Assembly: GCF_002929805.1 (NCBI RefSeq)
Contig: NZ_PJJM01000105.1
Coordinates: 1-64,000, forward strand
Source: Cryobacterium sp. Y50
GTDB taxonomy: Bacteria > Actinomycetota > Actinomycetes > Actinomycetales > Microbacteriaceae
Length of the DNA stretch: 64,000 nt
Reading direction: 5' to 3'
The first letter of the stretch is position 1; each line of letters opens with the position of its first letter. Below the pieces are notes generated by a model. It saw nothing but the letters and a program-made list of their open reading frames with translations, was not told the DNA's origin and ran no database searches. Made by a program: the position numbers and the translations under genes. Positions 53,626 to 62,835 of this stretch are shown here, piece after piece.

Positions 53626-55056
53626 ATGCAGAGCGTCGCGGCAGCCCTCGCACGACTGGGCGACCTGGCTGCCTCTCCCACGGTATCCCGTCTGGCGAAC
53701 GCATTTGCGGCGGCCGGCCATGAGCTGGCTTTGGTCGGCGGTCCGGTGCGAGATGCGTTCCTCGATCGGCCGCTTCATGACCTCGATTTCACCACGGATG
53801 CGATGCCGGACGAAATTCTCGCGCTCGTCAAACCACTTTCTGAAGCGCAGTGGGACATCGGTCGGAACTATGGCACGATCGGGGCGAGCCTGGCCGGTGA
53901 AACCGTGGAGATCACCACATATCGCGCCGACAGCTACGACGGGACCACCCGCAAACCAGACGTGGTGTTCGGACGCGAGCTCGAACCCGACCTGCTCCGC
54001 CGTGACTTCACGGTCAATGCCATGGCGCTGCGCCTGCCGCAGCTGACTCTGGTCGACCCGGCCGGCGGCATCGATGACCTGCTGGCCGGGCGCCTGCGCA
54101 CTCCAAGCACCCCGGAGATCTCCTTTGGAGATGATCCATTACGAATGCTGCGCGCGGCCCGGTTTACCGGACAGCTGGGTTTCACGCTGGATCTGGATAC
54201 CGCACTCGCGATGGAAAAGATGCGCGATAGCATCCGCATCGTGTCGGCCGAGCGCATCGGTGACGAGATCTCGAAGATGCTCGTGTCGGCGGACCCGCGC
54301 GCCGGTATCGAAGTGCTGATGGAGTCGGGTTTGGCCGAGATCGTGCTGCCAGAAATTCCCGGCCTGCGGCTGGAAATTGACGAGCATCACCACCACAAAG
54401 ACGTTTACCAGCACACCCTCACCGTGCTGGAGCAGGCGATGGGCTACGAGAAATCACGCGGGAACTTTGAGGCGCCCGACCTGATCGTGCGCCTCGCCGC
54501 ACTGCTGCACGACATTGGAAAGCCGGCCACCCGAAGGCTCGAACCCGGCGGGGTTGTCAGTTTTTACCACCACGACGTGGTCGGGGCGAAGCTGGCCAGG
54601 AAGCGACTGCGCGCGCTGCGCTTCGACAACGACACCATTAATGCCGTAGCCCAGCTGATCGAACTGCACCTGCGGTTCTTCGGTTACACCGAGGGTGCCT
54701 GGACCGACTCGGCCGTGCGCCGCTACGTGCGCGATGCCGGTGACCAGCTGGAGCGACTGCACATTCTGACCAGGGCGGACGTGACGACCCGTAACCGGCG
54801 CAAGGCCGACCGGCTCGGTTTCGCATACGACGACCTGGAACAGCGCATTGCCGAGCTCAACGAGAAGGAAGAGCTCGGTGCCGTGCGTCCCGACCTTGAC
54901 GGCGAGCAGATCATGGCCGTGCTCGGGTTGAAGCCAGGGCGTGAGGTGGGCGAGGCCTACCGGTATCTGCTCGAACAACGACTCGACGACGGTCCGCTGG
55001 GCCAAGCGGAAGCCACTCACCGACTGCAGGAGTGGTGGGCGGGGTGGAGCCGCTAG
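53626..55056 (+). CDS. cca: CCA tRNA nucleotidyltransferase
   Basis: A 476-residue class II nucleotidyltransferase. The active site is ALVGGPVRDAFLDRPLHDLD with DFTTDA carrying the two metal aspartates. The flexible loop and neck follow (RDFTVNAMALRLP, DPLRMLRAARF), and a C-terminal HD domain shows LAALLHDIGKPATRR with EHHHHKDVYQHTLTV. It adds CCA to tRNA 3' ends; the tRNA genes in this window lack CCA, so it is needed. It reads divergently from the DUF6049 gene. Confidence 0.94.
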   Translation: MQSVAAALARLGDLAASPTVSRLANAFAAAGHELALVGGPVRDAFLDRPLHDLDFTTDAMPDEILALVKPLSEAQWDIGRNYGTIGASLAGETVEITTYRADSYDGTTRKPDVVFGRELEPDLLRRDFTVNAMALRLPQLTLVDPAGGIDDLLAGRLRTPSTPEISFGDDPLRMLRAARFTGQLGFTLDLDTALAMEKMRDSIRIVSAERIGDEISKMLVSADPRAGIEVLMESGLAEIVLPEIPGLRLEIDEHHHHKDVYQHTLTVLEQAMGYEKSRGNFEAPDLIVRLAALLHDIGKPATRRLEPGGVVSFYHHDVVGAKLARKRLRALRFDNDTINAVAQLIELHLRFFGYTEGAWTDSAVRRYVRDAGDQLERLHILTRADVTTRNRRKADRLGFAYDDLEQRIAELNEKEELGAVRPDLDGEQIMAVLGLKPGREVGEAYRYLLEQRLDDGPLGQAEATHRLQEWWAGWSR

Positions 55057-55100
55057 GGGTGCAGTGGCTTAAGCTGGCGGCATCCGGTAGCATGGGTAGG

Positions 55101-55140
55101 TTGCCTGCGTGCCGGATTCCCCGGACTAGCGCAAGCAGCA
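55101..55140 (+). promoter_or_regulatory. possible S6:S18-type leader hairpin
   Basis: TGCG (55106-55109) faces CGCA (55130-55133) around a CCGG-ATTCC-CCGG core with bulged bases, about 65 bases before rpsF. rpsF leaders in many bacteria bind the S6:S18 complex through a CCG-containing hairpin. The match is loose and made by eye. Confidence 0.3.
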
Positions 55141-55204
55141 CATGCACAACCCTCCTGTTGCAGAAAGTCTGCAGCCGTTTTAGTCCGAAGGAGGTGGGTT
55201 AGTC

Positions 55205-55753
55205 ATGCATCAGTACGAACTTATGGTTATCCTCGATCCCGAGATCGATGAGCGCACCGTAGCTCCCAGCCTTGACAAGTTCCTCAACGTTGTTCGCAAC
55301 GATGGCGGAACCATTGACAAGGTTGATGTCTGGGGTCGTCGTCGTCTCGCTTACGAGATCAACAAGAAGACCGAAGGCATTTATGCCGTCGTGGACTTCA
55401 CCGCTAACGCTTCAGCAACGGTCGAGCTCGACCGCCAGCTGAGCCTGTCCGAAGCCGTTATGCGCACCAAGGTGCTCCGTGCAGAAGAGGGCATCGCCCA
55501 GGTCGTCGTCGCGAGCAAGCTGGCCGCCGAGAAGGCTGCCCGCAAGGCTGCCAACCCGAAGGTTATCGCTGCCAAAGCTGACGCTGCAGCTGCTGCAGCT
55601 GCAGCACCGGCCGCCAAGGTTGCCGCTGCCGCGAAGCCGGTCGTTGCCGAGGCCGTTGTGGCCGAGGTCCCGGCCGCGAAGGTTGCTGGCGCTAAGCCTG
55701 CTGCTGCCAAGGCCGCTCCGACCGCCGTTGCCGACAAGGCAAGCGACAAGTAG
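55205..55753 (+). CDS. rpsF: 30S ribosomal protein S6 with Ala-rich C-terminal extension
   Basis: A 182-residue protein. Residues 1-96 are a standard S6 ([20 protein letters not shown], then [20 protein letters not shown]). The next 86 residues are almost wholly Ala, Lys, Val and Pro (repeats of [15 protein letters not shown] kind), which roughly doubles the usual length. The tail would be basic and disordered and may bind rRNA or be dispensable. AAGGAGGTGG lies just before the ATG. First gene of rpsF-ssb-rpsR-rplI. Confidence 0.96.
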   Translation: MHQYELMVILDPEIDERTVAPSLDKFLNVVRNDGGTIDKVDVWGRRRLAYEINKKTEGIYAVVDFTANASATVELDRQLSLSEAVMRTKVLRAEEGIAQVVVASKLAAEKAARKAANPKVIAAKADAAAAAAAAPAAKVAAAAKPVVAEAVVAEVPAAKVAGAKPAAAKAAPTAVADKASDK

Positions 55754-55756
55754 CCC

Positions 55757-56275
55757 ATGGCTGGCGAGACCGTAATTACCGTGGTGGGCAACCTCACCAG
55801 CGATCCGGAGCTGCGTTACACGCAGAACGGCCTGGCGGTTGCCAACTTCACCATCGCTTCCACTCCGCGTACGTTCGATCGTGCGGCCAACGAGTGGAAA
55901 GATGGCGACGCGCTGTTCCTGCGTGCGAGCGTTTGGCGTGAATTCGCCGAGCACGTGGCAGGTTCACTGACCAAGGGTTCGCGTGTCATCGCTTCCGGTC
56001 GTCTCAAGCAGCGTTCGTATGAGACGAAGGAAGGTGAAAAGCGCACGAGCATGGAACTCGAGATCGACGAAATTGGTCCTTCGCTGCGCTACGCCACCGC
56101 TTCCCTCACTCGCGCGCAGTCGTCCGGCCCCCGTAGCAGCGCTCCCGCTGCCGGTGGCCAGGGCAATGATGAGCCGTGGGCTCCCAGCGCACCCGCCAAG
56201 ACTGCGTCGCCCGCAGCATCCGGCGGGGACGTTTGGAATAGCCCAGGCAACTTCAGTGACGAGACCCCCTTCTAA
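55757..56275 (+). CDS. ssb: single-stranded DNA-binding protein
   Basis: A 172-residue SSB. The OB fold (about 1-110) starts [20 protein letters not shown] and has [16 protein letters not shown] Gly/Ala/Pro-rich linker and the acidic tip SDETPF, which binds partner proteins, close the protein. It lies 3 bases after rpsF. Confidence 0.96.
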   Translation: MAGETVITVVGNLTSDPELRYTQNGLAVANFTIASTPRTFDRAANEWKDGDALFLRASVWREFAEHVAGSLTKGSRVIASGRLKQRSYETKEGEKRTSMELEIDEIGPSLRYATASLTRAQSSGPRSSAPAAGGQGNDEPWAPSAPAKTASPAASGGDVWNSPGNFSDETPF

Positions 56276-56324
56276 GCCTCGCCTCGCGCGGAGCTAACGT
56301 CTTCTTTTAGAAAGTAAGGAAATC

Positions 56325-56588
56325 ATGGCTGGAAAGTCGAGCGGCGACCGCCGCAAGCCGCTTCGCGGAGCAAAGGGTGGCAAGAACGCCGCTCCCGCGA
56401 AGTCGATTCGGGTTGGTGTCATCGATTACAAAGATGTCCCCACCCTGCGCAAGTTCATCTCCGAGCGTGGAAAGATCCGCGCCCGCCGCATCACAGGCGT
56501 TTCCGTTCAGGAACAGCGCCTCATCGCCCGTGCCGTCAAGAACGCCCGCGAAATGGCTTTGCTGCCCTACGCAGGCTCAGGCCGGTAA
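56325..56588 (+). CDS. rpsR: 30S ribosomal protein S18
   Basis: An 87-residue basic protein with the S18 core [40 protein letters not shown] and [11 protein letters not shown]. Complete. It pairs with S6 in the 30S platform. Confidence 0.97.
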   Translation: MAGKSSGDRRKPLRGAKGGKNAAPAKSIRVGVIDYKDVPTLRKFISERGKIRARRITGVSVQEQRLIARAVKNAREMALLPYAGSGR

Positions 56589-56597
56589 GGAAACCAA

Positions 56598-57047
56598 ATG
56601 TCGAAATTGATTCTGACGCATGAGGTCTCCGGCCTCGGTGCACCCGGCGACGTCGTAGACGTCAAGAACGGGTTTGCTCGTAACTACCTCGTTCCCAAGG
56701 GCTTCGCTGTGGCGTGGACCCGCGGTGGCGAGAAGCAGATCGAGCAGATCAAGGCAGCCCGCGTAGCGCGCGAGCACGCCACCTTCGAAGAGGCCGAGGC
56801 GCTCAAGGTCAAGCTTGAGAACACCAAGGTCACACTGGTCGTCAAGGCCGGTGCCGGCGGGCGTCTGTTCGGTTCAGTCAAGACCACGGATGTGGCGAAC
56901 GCCGTTGCAGCCGCCGGTCTCGGCACGGTCGACAAGCGCAAGATTGAACTCACCGCGATCAAGCTGACCGGTGAGCACACGGCAACGGTTCGTCTTCGCG
57001 ACGAGCTCAGCGCTACGATCACCCTGGTGGTCGTCTCAGCCAAGTAA
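56598..57047 (+). CDS. rplI: 50S ribosomal protein L9
   Basis: A 149-residue protein with the L9 N-domain ([36 protein letters not shown]), the long connecting helix and a C-domain ([16 protein letters not shown]). Full length. It closes the rpsF-rplI operon, 9 bases after rpsR. Confidence 0.97.
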   Translation: MSKLILTHEVSGLGAPGDVVDVKNGFARNYLVPKGFAVAWTRGGEKQIEQIKAARVAREHATFEEAEALKVKLENTKVTLVVKAGAGGRLFGSVKTTDVANAVAAAGLGTVDKRKIELTAIKLTGEHTATVRLRDELSATITLVVVSAK

Positions 57048-57090
57048 GGTCACTGCCGGTTTCGCGAGTCACCGGTACGTTTGCCTCTTC

Positions 57091-57126
57091 CATAGCGGAG
57101 GGTTCCGAAAGGAATCCTCCGCTATG
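57091..57126 (+). terminator. terminator after rplI
   Basis: A 16-bp inverted repeat (57091-57106 with 57111-57126, one G-U pair) encloses the loop GAAA. It ends the ribosomal operon 44 bases after the rplI stop. Confidence 0.88.
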
Positions 57127-57495
57127 CGGCGTTAAGAGCCATTTTGTCGGGGTAGACGCAACACTTTTGTACACAGGTGAGCATTCGTCTCGTCAAGGTT
57201 CAACGGTTGATTGAGGTTACTTTATTCACAGCCTATAAATTCTATGAATCACCTGATCAAATCGATTTATGCGGCTGCGTTAAACTATTTATACACAGCT
57301 GAGTGCACAGGTTCTGCACAATCCGCACGGCGTTTCGCGCAGATTCTCCACAAGGTTATCCACAGGGGGGTTTGTGGGGGCGCCGCTACCTACCTAAGGT
57401 GATGCAGTGCTGGTTTCTAACCCAAGCTGGTGAATCGCGGCCCGTGTCGGTGGGTCCTGATACACCTGAAAGCACAAGAGAGAAAGAGGTATCGA
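57127..57495. promoter_or_regulatory. dnaB upstream region with DnaA-box-like sites
   Basis: A gene-free stretch of about 370 bases. It holds the perfect DnaA box TTATCCACA at 57356-57364, a near-box TTCTCCACA at 57344-57352, and several TACACAG or GCACAG words at 57175-57325. The segment 57210-57300 is AT-rich. It must contain the dnaB promoter, and DnaA control is possible. Confidence 0.5.
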
Positions 57496-58932
57496 GTGTC
57501 GATCGCTCACCTGGGCCTGGCCAAACAGCCAGCGTCAAACGAGTACGCTTCGTCAGCCCGCGGTGGCGCAGTCGACCAGAATCGAGGTGAGCGGCCCGCT
57601 GAAGCCTGGAAGTCGGAGCGCTCCCTGCCGCACGATCTACTCGCCGAGCAGAGCGCCCTCGGTGGCATGATGCTCAGCAAAGACGCCGTTGCCGATGTCG
57701 TCGAGACCGTGCGCGGCGGGGACTTCTACATTCCCAAGCACGAGATCATCTTTGATGCCATTCTCTCGCTCTACGCGCAGGGTGAGCCCACCGACGTCAT
57801 CACGGTCACCGACGAGCTGACCAAGCTCGGTGAGTTGTCGCGAGCCGGTGGTGCCGACTACCTGCACACTCTCACGAGCCTTGTGCCCACGGCAGCCAAC
57901 GCCGGCTTCTACTCGACCATCGTGGCTGAGCGTGCCCTGCTGCGCCGCCTGGTCGAGGCTGGTACCCGCATTGCTCAAATGGGCTATGCCGGCGAGGGTG
58001 AGGTGCTCGACCTCGTCAACACCGCACAGGCCGAAATTTACTCGGTCACCGGCGGCACCGAAACCGAAGACTACGTACCGCTCACCGATGCCGTCACCGC
58101 CGCCATCGAGGAGATCGAGGCGGCCAAGCTCAAAGACGGACAGATGAGCGGTGTACCGACCGGTTTCGCCGATCTAGACGAACTGACCAACGGATTTCAC
58201 GGCGGCCAGCTCATTATCGTCGCCGCCCGTCCGGCCCTGGGAAAGTCCACCCTCGCGCTCGACTTCGCCCGCTCGGCTTCGATTCACAACAACATGCCCA
58301 GCATCTTCTTCTCGCTCGAAATGGGACGAAGTGAAATTGCGATGCGCCTGCTCGCAGCCGAGGCATCCGTTCCACTGCAGAGCATGCGCAAGGGAACCGT
58401 CGAGGCCCGGGACTGGACCACGATCGCGGCCACCCGCGGTCGCATCAACGATGCGCCGCTGTACATTGACGACAGCCCGAACATGACCCTGGTCGAGATT
58501 CGGGCCAAGTGCCGCCGCCTCAAGCAACGGGTGGGGCTCAAGATGGTCATCATCGACTACCTGCAGCTCATGACGAGCGGCAAGAAGGTCGAATCGCGCC
58601 AGCAGGAGGTCAGTGAATTCTCGCGCGCGCTCAAGCTGCTCGCCAAAGAACTGCAGGTTCCCGTAATCGCGCTGTCCCAGCTCAACCGTGGTCCGGAGCA
58701 GCGGGCCGACAAGATGCCGGCCATCTCCGATCTTCGAGAATCGGGTTCGCTTGAGCAGGACGCCGACATGGTCATCTTGTTGCACCGCGAGAGCGCTTAT
58801 GAGAAAGACAACCCGCGTGCCGGCGAGGCCGACCTCATCGTGGCCAAACACCGTAACGGCCCCACCCGCACCGTCACGGTCGCCTTCCACGGCCACTACT
58901 CCCGGTTCGCCGACATGGTCACCGGCGGTTAG
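57496..58932 (+). CDS. dnaB: replicative DNA helicase DnaB
   Basis: A 478-residue RecA-fold hexameric helicase. GTG 57496 (VSIAHLGLAKQPASNEYASS) follows GAAAGAGG. The N-domain has LPHDLLAEQSALGGMMLS. The C-domain has Walker A ARPALGKSTLALDFARSA, Walker B MVIIDYLQLM and SQLNRGPEQRADK plus GSLEQDADMVILLHRE. No intein. It is probably loaded by DciA encoded in this window. Confidence 0.97.
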   Translation: MSIAHLGLAKQPASNEYASSARGGAVDQNRGERPAEAWKSERSLPHDLLAEQSALGGMMLSKDAVADVVETVRGGDFYIPKHEIIFDAILSLYAQGEPTDVITVTDELTKLGELSRAGGADYLHTLTSLVPTAANAGFYSTIVAERALLRRLVEAGTRIAQMGYAGEGEVLDLVNTAQAEIYSVTGGTETEDYVPLTDAVTAAIEEIEAAKLKDGQMSGVPTGFADLDELTNGFHGGQLIIVAARPALGKSTLALDFARSASIHNNMPSIFFSLEMGRSEIAMRLLAAEASVPLQSMRKGTVEARDWTTIAATRGRINDAPLYIDDSPNMTLVEIRAKCRRLKQRVGLKMVIIDYLQLMTSGKKVESRQQEVSEFSRALKLLAKELQVPVIALSQLNRGPEQRADKMPAISDLRESGSLEQDADMVILLHRESAYEKDNPRAGEADLIVAKHRNGPTRTVTVAFHGHYSRFADMVTGG

Positions 58933-59018
58933 CCTCGGCACGCAGCCCGCTCGCAGTCCCGGGCCGAGTCGCCACGTAGACTGGACACGACAAAATTGTG
59001 CAACGAAAGAGGTCGTGC

Positions 59019-59615
59019 GTGGCGAAGACCCAGGCGCCATCAAACGTCGGTCCGGGGTACTGGACCGTTCCCTTTGGGCGCGCCATGATCGCGGTGATTC
59101 CCGCTGCGATCATCACCTTCAATCGGGATCACTCAGCCCAACTAGGATTGGTCGTGTTCGGCGCGTTCGCCCTCGCAAGTGGCCTGTTGCTCATTCTGAC
59201 CGGGCCGCGCGCACTGACTGTAGCTACCGACCGCAGCCTGTTCCTGATCAATGGAATCGTGAGCATGGTAGCCGGCGGAGTGGCCCTCGCATTTTACACC
59301 GGCGGGCACGGGTTCTTCCTGTTCGTAGTGAGCGTCTGGGGGGCCGTCACTGGGTTCCTGGAGATCTATGCCGGCATTCGCGTGCGTAAGCGCGCCGTAC
59401 CCGCGAAGGATTGGCTGTTCACGGGGATCAGCACCGCCATCCTCGCGCTGCTGTTTCTCCTGCTTCCGCCCAACCCCGTCGTGTCGGTAGGTTTGTTCGG
59501 AGCTTATCTGGTCTTTCTCGCGGTTTTCCTGCCCATTGCCGGGCTCTCCCTCAAGTGGGATTCCCCGCGGCAGCGCCGCGGCGTTCCCGTCCCCAACGAT
59601 TCGGATTCCCTGTGA
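59019..59615 (+). CDS. DUF308-like (HdeD-type) membrane protein
   Basis: A 198-residue polytopic protein with about six transmembrane helices and a short basic tail. GTG 59019 is chosen because AGAGG lies 7 bases upstream; an ATG at 58998 is the alternative. The pattern (LVVFGAFALASGLLLILTGP, VSVWGAVTGFLEIYAGIR) resembles DUF308/HdeD proteins linked to acid or envelope stress. The stop overlaps the next start (GTGA). Confidence 0.75.
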   Translation: MAKTQAPSNVGPGYWTVPFGRAMIAVIPAAIITFNRDHSAQLGLVVFGAFALASGLLLILTGPRALTVATDRSLFLINGIVSMVAGGVALAFYTGGHGFFLFVVSVWGAVTGFLEIYAGIRVRKRAVPAKDWLFTGISTAILALLFLLLPPNPVVSVGLFGAYLVFLAVFLPIAGLSLKWDSPRQRRGVPVPNDSDSL

Positions 59616-59911
59616 CATTTAAACGCGTGCCAAGAAAAAAAGTGACCAAGAAGATTCCCGGTACGCCCAACCCCGCGCACCAGCCGAGTCGGTCCGATCG
59701 GCTGAAACCGGCTGAACTGCTCGGTATTTCCGGTCTGATGGGACTGTTCATCGCCGGCACGGTTCTTTTGACCACGCGCGACCTGATATTTTCGGCGATT
59801 GGTTTCGGCGTGACCTTCATCGTGGCCCTCGTGGTGATTGCGATGCTTGTACTCGGCATGAAGCCGAACGCGTTGGAGCAGACTGACCTTGATGAGCAAA
59901 ACGGGCACTGA
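59612..59911 (+). CDS. small two-helix membrane protein
   Basis: A 99-residue protein with a basic N-terminus (KRVPRKKVTKKIPGTPNPAH) and two transmembrane helices (about 37-58 and 63-84; LLGISGLMGLFIAGTVLLTT). GTG 59612 overlaps the previous stop. It resembles conserved Microbacteriaceae hypothetical proteins whose role is unknown. Probably cotranscribed with the DUF308-like gene. Confidence 0.75.
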   Translation: MTFKRVPRKKVTKKIPGTPNPAHQPSRSDRLKPAELLGISGLMGLFIAGTVLLTTRDLIFSAIGFGVTFIVALVVIAMLVLGMKPNALEQTDLDEQNGH

Positions 59912-60079
59912 GCACTCGCTGGCATATCGCGTGGCACGCCCAGCTCGGGTGTTCTAAACAGGGATGCCCGCCGCGGACTCAAGCGCCGACGGTGGTCGCC
60001 GGGTCTTGAGGTCGAGACTTGGGGACTGTCCCGTGGGGCGTTCAGTGGCATCCAGCCGTCGAAAGCGGCTCGGAGTCAC

Positions 60080-60456
60080 CCATCCGAGCGGGGGTCGACC
60101 CCCGCTCGCATCGGGCAGCGTGTGGCCGTTGAACCGCAGCGGCCGTGCCGCGCCTGCGAGCAATGCAAAGCCGGCCGTTACAACCTTTGTCCCGACATCG
60201 AGTTCTTTGCGACGCCGCCGATCGACGGGCATTCTGCGAGTACGTGGCGATTCAAACGGACTTTGCTTATGCAATTTTGGACGGCGTCTTTCGCTACACC
60301 AACACCTGGCCGCTCGGAATTCAGCTGGTCGAGAGCGGCGTCGTCGAGCTTGACGTGCTGGTCACGAGCACTTTTGTGCTCGCCGACGCTGAGCAGACTC
60401 TCACTGCCGGTCGCGAGCCGGGCCAGATGAAGGTCATCCTCTACGCCGGTCGGTGA
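60080..60456 (+). pseudogene. zinc-dependent alcohol (sorbitol-type) dehydrogenase remnant
   Basis: One frame reads [20 protein letters not shown] and [22 protein letters not shown], the structural zinc region of medium-chain dehydrogenases. A shift gives [15 protein letters not shown], and the frame then jumps to the C-terminal [20 protein letters not shown] and KVILYAGR motifs. The whole coenzyme domain is missing, so it is a deleted and frameshifted relic. It is the only clear pseudogene in the core part of the window. Confidence 0.8.
60085..60108. repeat. perfect 24-bp palindrome
   Basis: CGAGCGGGGGTC is followed at once by its exact complement GACCCCCGCTCG. It lies at the left end of the dehydrogenase remnant. 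It could form a hairpin, or be a recombination scar of the deletion. Confidence 0.75.
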
Positions 60457-60514
60457 TGAAGCTGCGCACGTCCGGCCCAACCCGAACCTGCGCTGGTTCA
60501 CCTGGCTGGACCGA

Positions 60515-61897
60515 CTACGGCAGATAGTCGATCAGAGAGTCAGCGAGACCGATATAGCCGGCCGGGGTGAGGTGTAGCAGACGAGTCTTTGCGGCCGGGC
60601 CGATGTCGAGGGTTGAGACGAAAGCGGCGAGATCGGCGCTGGTGATGCGCTTGCCGCGGGTCAGCTCCTTGAGCAGGGCATAGGGGTCTTCGATCGAGGA
60701 CCGGCCGGCCGAAACCTCGGCGCGAATCACGGTCTGGATCGCTTCGCCGAGAATCTCCCAGTTGGAGTCGAGGTCGCGCTCCAGCAGGGCGCGGTCGATG
60801 TCGATCTCGCCGAGACCGCGCAGAATGTTGTCGAGGGCGAGCAGGGAATGCCCTAAACCGACGCCGATGTTTCGCTGGGTGGTGGAGTCGGTGAGGTCGC
60901 GCTGCAGCCGGCTGGTCACCAGCGTCGCGGCAAGCGAGTCGAGAATGGCACAGGACAATTCGAGGTTCGCCTCGGCGTTCTCGAATCGGATCGGGTTGAT
61001 CTTGTGCGGCATTGTGGAGGATCCGGTGGCTCCGGCCTGTGGAATCTGACGGAAGTAGCCGATCGAGATGTAGGTCCAGATGTCCGTGGCCAGGTTGTGC
61101 AGGATGCGGTTGGCGTGGGAGGCGCGGGAGTAGAGCTCGGCCTGCCAGTCGTGCGACTCGATCTGGGTGGTGAGTGGGTTCCAGCCGAGGCCGAGGCCTT
61201 CGACGAACTCACGGGAAACGGCGGGCCAGTCCACCGACGGCTCGGCGGCGACGTGGGCGGCGAACGTGCCGGTAGCGCCGCTGAACTTGCCGAGGTAATC
61301 ACCGGCGTCGATCTGTGCCACAACGCGCTCAAGCCGATAGACGAACACGGCTAGTTCCTTGCCCATGGTGGTCGGAGTAGCGGGCTGCCCGTGAGTGCGG
61401 GCTAGCATCGCATCCGCTCGAAATTCGAGAGCACTGCCACGCAGCGCATCGATGACCAGGCGAAGCTTGGGCAGCCAGACCGTCTGCACGGCGTCACGCA
61501 CGGTGAGGGCGTAGGAGAGGTTGTTGATGTCTTCGCTGGTCGCGGCGAAGTGGGTGAGCTCGCTGATGTGGGCGAGACCGAGCGTGCCAAGGCGGCGACG
61601 CACGAGGTATTCGACAGCCTTCACGTCATGACGGGTGGTTGCCTCGAGCTCGGCGAGCTCATCGATCTCGGCCTGACCGAAGTTCGTCACGAGGGCGCGC
61701 AGGTCGAGCTTTTGCTCGCCGGTGAGCGGGCCTGAGCCGAACAGGCTGCGGTCGGTGAGTGTGATCAGCCACTCGACCTCCACGCGCACCCGGGCGCGGT
61801 TAAGGCCAGCCTCGGACAGGTATTCGCCCAGATCGGAAACGGCGGATCGGTAGCGGCCGTCAAGCGGGCTTAGAACCTGTACGGGTAGGTGACTCAT
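60515..61897 (-). CDS. purB: adenylosuccinate lyase
   Basis: A 460-residue fumarase-superfamily enzyme. N-terminus PVQVLSPLDGRYRSAVSDL; catalytic signature GSSTMPHKINPIRFENAEAN; HGQPATPTTMGKELA. It acts twice in purine synthesis, releasing fumarate from SAICAR and adenylosuccinate. The ATG overlaps the stop of the upstream phosphatase gene by three bases (ATGA). Confidence 0.96.
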   Translation of the reverse strand: MSHLPVQVLSPLDGRYRSAVSDLGEYLSEAGLNRARVRVEVEWLITLTDRSLFGSGPLTGEQKLDLRALVTNFGQAEIDELAELEATTRHDVKAVEYLVRRRLGTLGLAHISELTHFAATSEDINNLSYALTVRDAVQTVWLPKLRLVIDALRGSALEFRADAMLARTHGQPATPTTMGKELAVFVYRLERVVAQIDAGDYLGKFSGATGTFAAHVAAEPSVDWPAVSREFVEGLGLGWNPLTTQIESHDWQAELYSRASHANRILHNLATDIWTYISIGYFRQIPQAGATGSSTMPHKINPIRFENAEANLELSCAILDSLAATLVTSRLQRDLTDSTTQRNIGVGLGHSLLALDNILRGLGEIDIDRALLERDLDSNWEILGEAIQTVIRAEVSAGRSSIEDPYALLKELTRGKRITSADLAAFVSTLDIGPAAKTRLLHLTPAGYIGLADSLIDYLP

Positions 61898-62430
61898 TGG
61901 ACTCCCTGTCGAATTGCGGGTGCAAGTTGTTTCAAAAGTGCGTGGTTGGCACTCTCAATCATGCCCAATACGGAGTCAAACAACGCATCGTCGGAATAGT
62001 AGGGATCTGGCACGTCGCACAGGGCGGCCTGCTCGGCGTCAAAACTCAGCAGCAGGCGTACCTTGGCGCGATCGCGATCAGCCAGTGCCCAGTTTCGCAG
62101 GATGCGCTCCTGGCCGCGGTCGAGGACGACGACCAGGTCGTGATCAGCGAACCAGAGCGGATCGAACTGTCGAGCCCGATGGTGGCTGCCGTCATAACCC
62201 CGCTTGGCCAGCGCGGTAATCGTGCGACCGTCGGCCTGCTCACCCACATGCCAGTCTCCGGTGCCGGCCGAGCTGGTCGCGATCAGTCGCTCCAAGCCGA
62301 GCTTCGTGATCAGATCACGCAGCACGACCTCGGCCATGGGCGACCGGCAGATGTTGCCGGTGCAGACGAAAATGATGCGGAATGGCGTCGACTCGTCTGG
62401 GGTGAGCGACGCGAAAGACATGTATTCCAT
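61894..62430 (-). CDS. low-molecular-weight protein-tyrosine phosphatase
   Basis: A 178-residue phosphatase from ATG 62430; ATG 62421 is equally possible. The P-loop is FVCTGNICRSPMAEVVLRDL, with the catalytic Cys near residue 24, and DPYYSDDALFDSVLGMIE carries the general-acid Asp. It removes phosphate from tyrosine, possibly on wall or capsule proteins. It overlaps purB, so it is probably cotranscribed. No tyrosine kinase is in the window. Confidence 0.85.
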   Translation of the reverse strand: MEYMSFASLTPDESTPFRIIFVCTGNICRSPMAEVVLRDLITKLGLERLIATSSAGTGDWHVGEQADGRTITALAKRGYDGSHHRARQFDPLWFADHDLVVVLDRGQERILRNWALADRDRAKVRLLLSFDAEQAALCDVPDPYYSDDALFDSVLGMIESANHALLKQLAPAIRQGVQ

Positions 62431-62547
62431 TGTGGAGTAGATTCGGCTCCTGCACACGGGCAGTTTTCGGGGTCTGGGCACAGAATCGTCGAGGGGAGAC
62501 CCGGCGGCCGGAGATTCTGCGACGATCGGCACTGATTGGGAGGTGCC

Positions 62548-62835
62548 ATGGGCTTTTACGATTTTCCACCGGCCGAGAATCCCGCGGATCGTCTGGACCT
62601 GCTGCGATCACAGCGGCATCTCCTTTTCACGTTGTATGAGGAAATCGCTGCCGCGCGCCGAAACCTGGTGGTGCTCGACCCCAGCGACTTCTGGAATTCA
62701 GCGTCCCAGTGTGCATTTCAGCTTTGCCTGGCAGACGTGATGGTGGACCTTGATCTCGTGCTTCACTACCTCGACGAGGCGCGCGACAGCGTGCGCGCCC
62801 AAATCCAGTTTGCGGAGGCAATGTGTCGAGCGTGA
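62548..62835 (+). CDS. small WXG100-like protein
   Basis: A 95-residue helical protein with GGGAGG just before ATG 62548. It has the WXG-like turn DFWNSASQCAFQLC (about 51-64) between two long helices, the size and layout of WXG100 or EsxA-type proteins, although the motif is W-N-S rather than W-x-G. The stop overlaps the next gene (GTGA). It may be the secretion partner or chaperone of the large protein that follows. No type VII secretion ATPase is in view. Confidence 0.55.
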   Translation: MGFYDFPPAENPADRLDLLRSQRHLLFTLYEEIAAARRNLVVLDPSDFWNSASQCAFQLCLADVMVDLDLVLHYLDEARDSVRAQIQFAEAMCRA

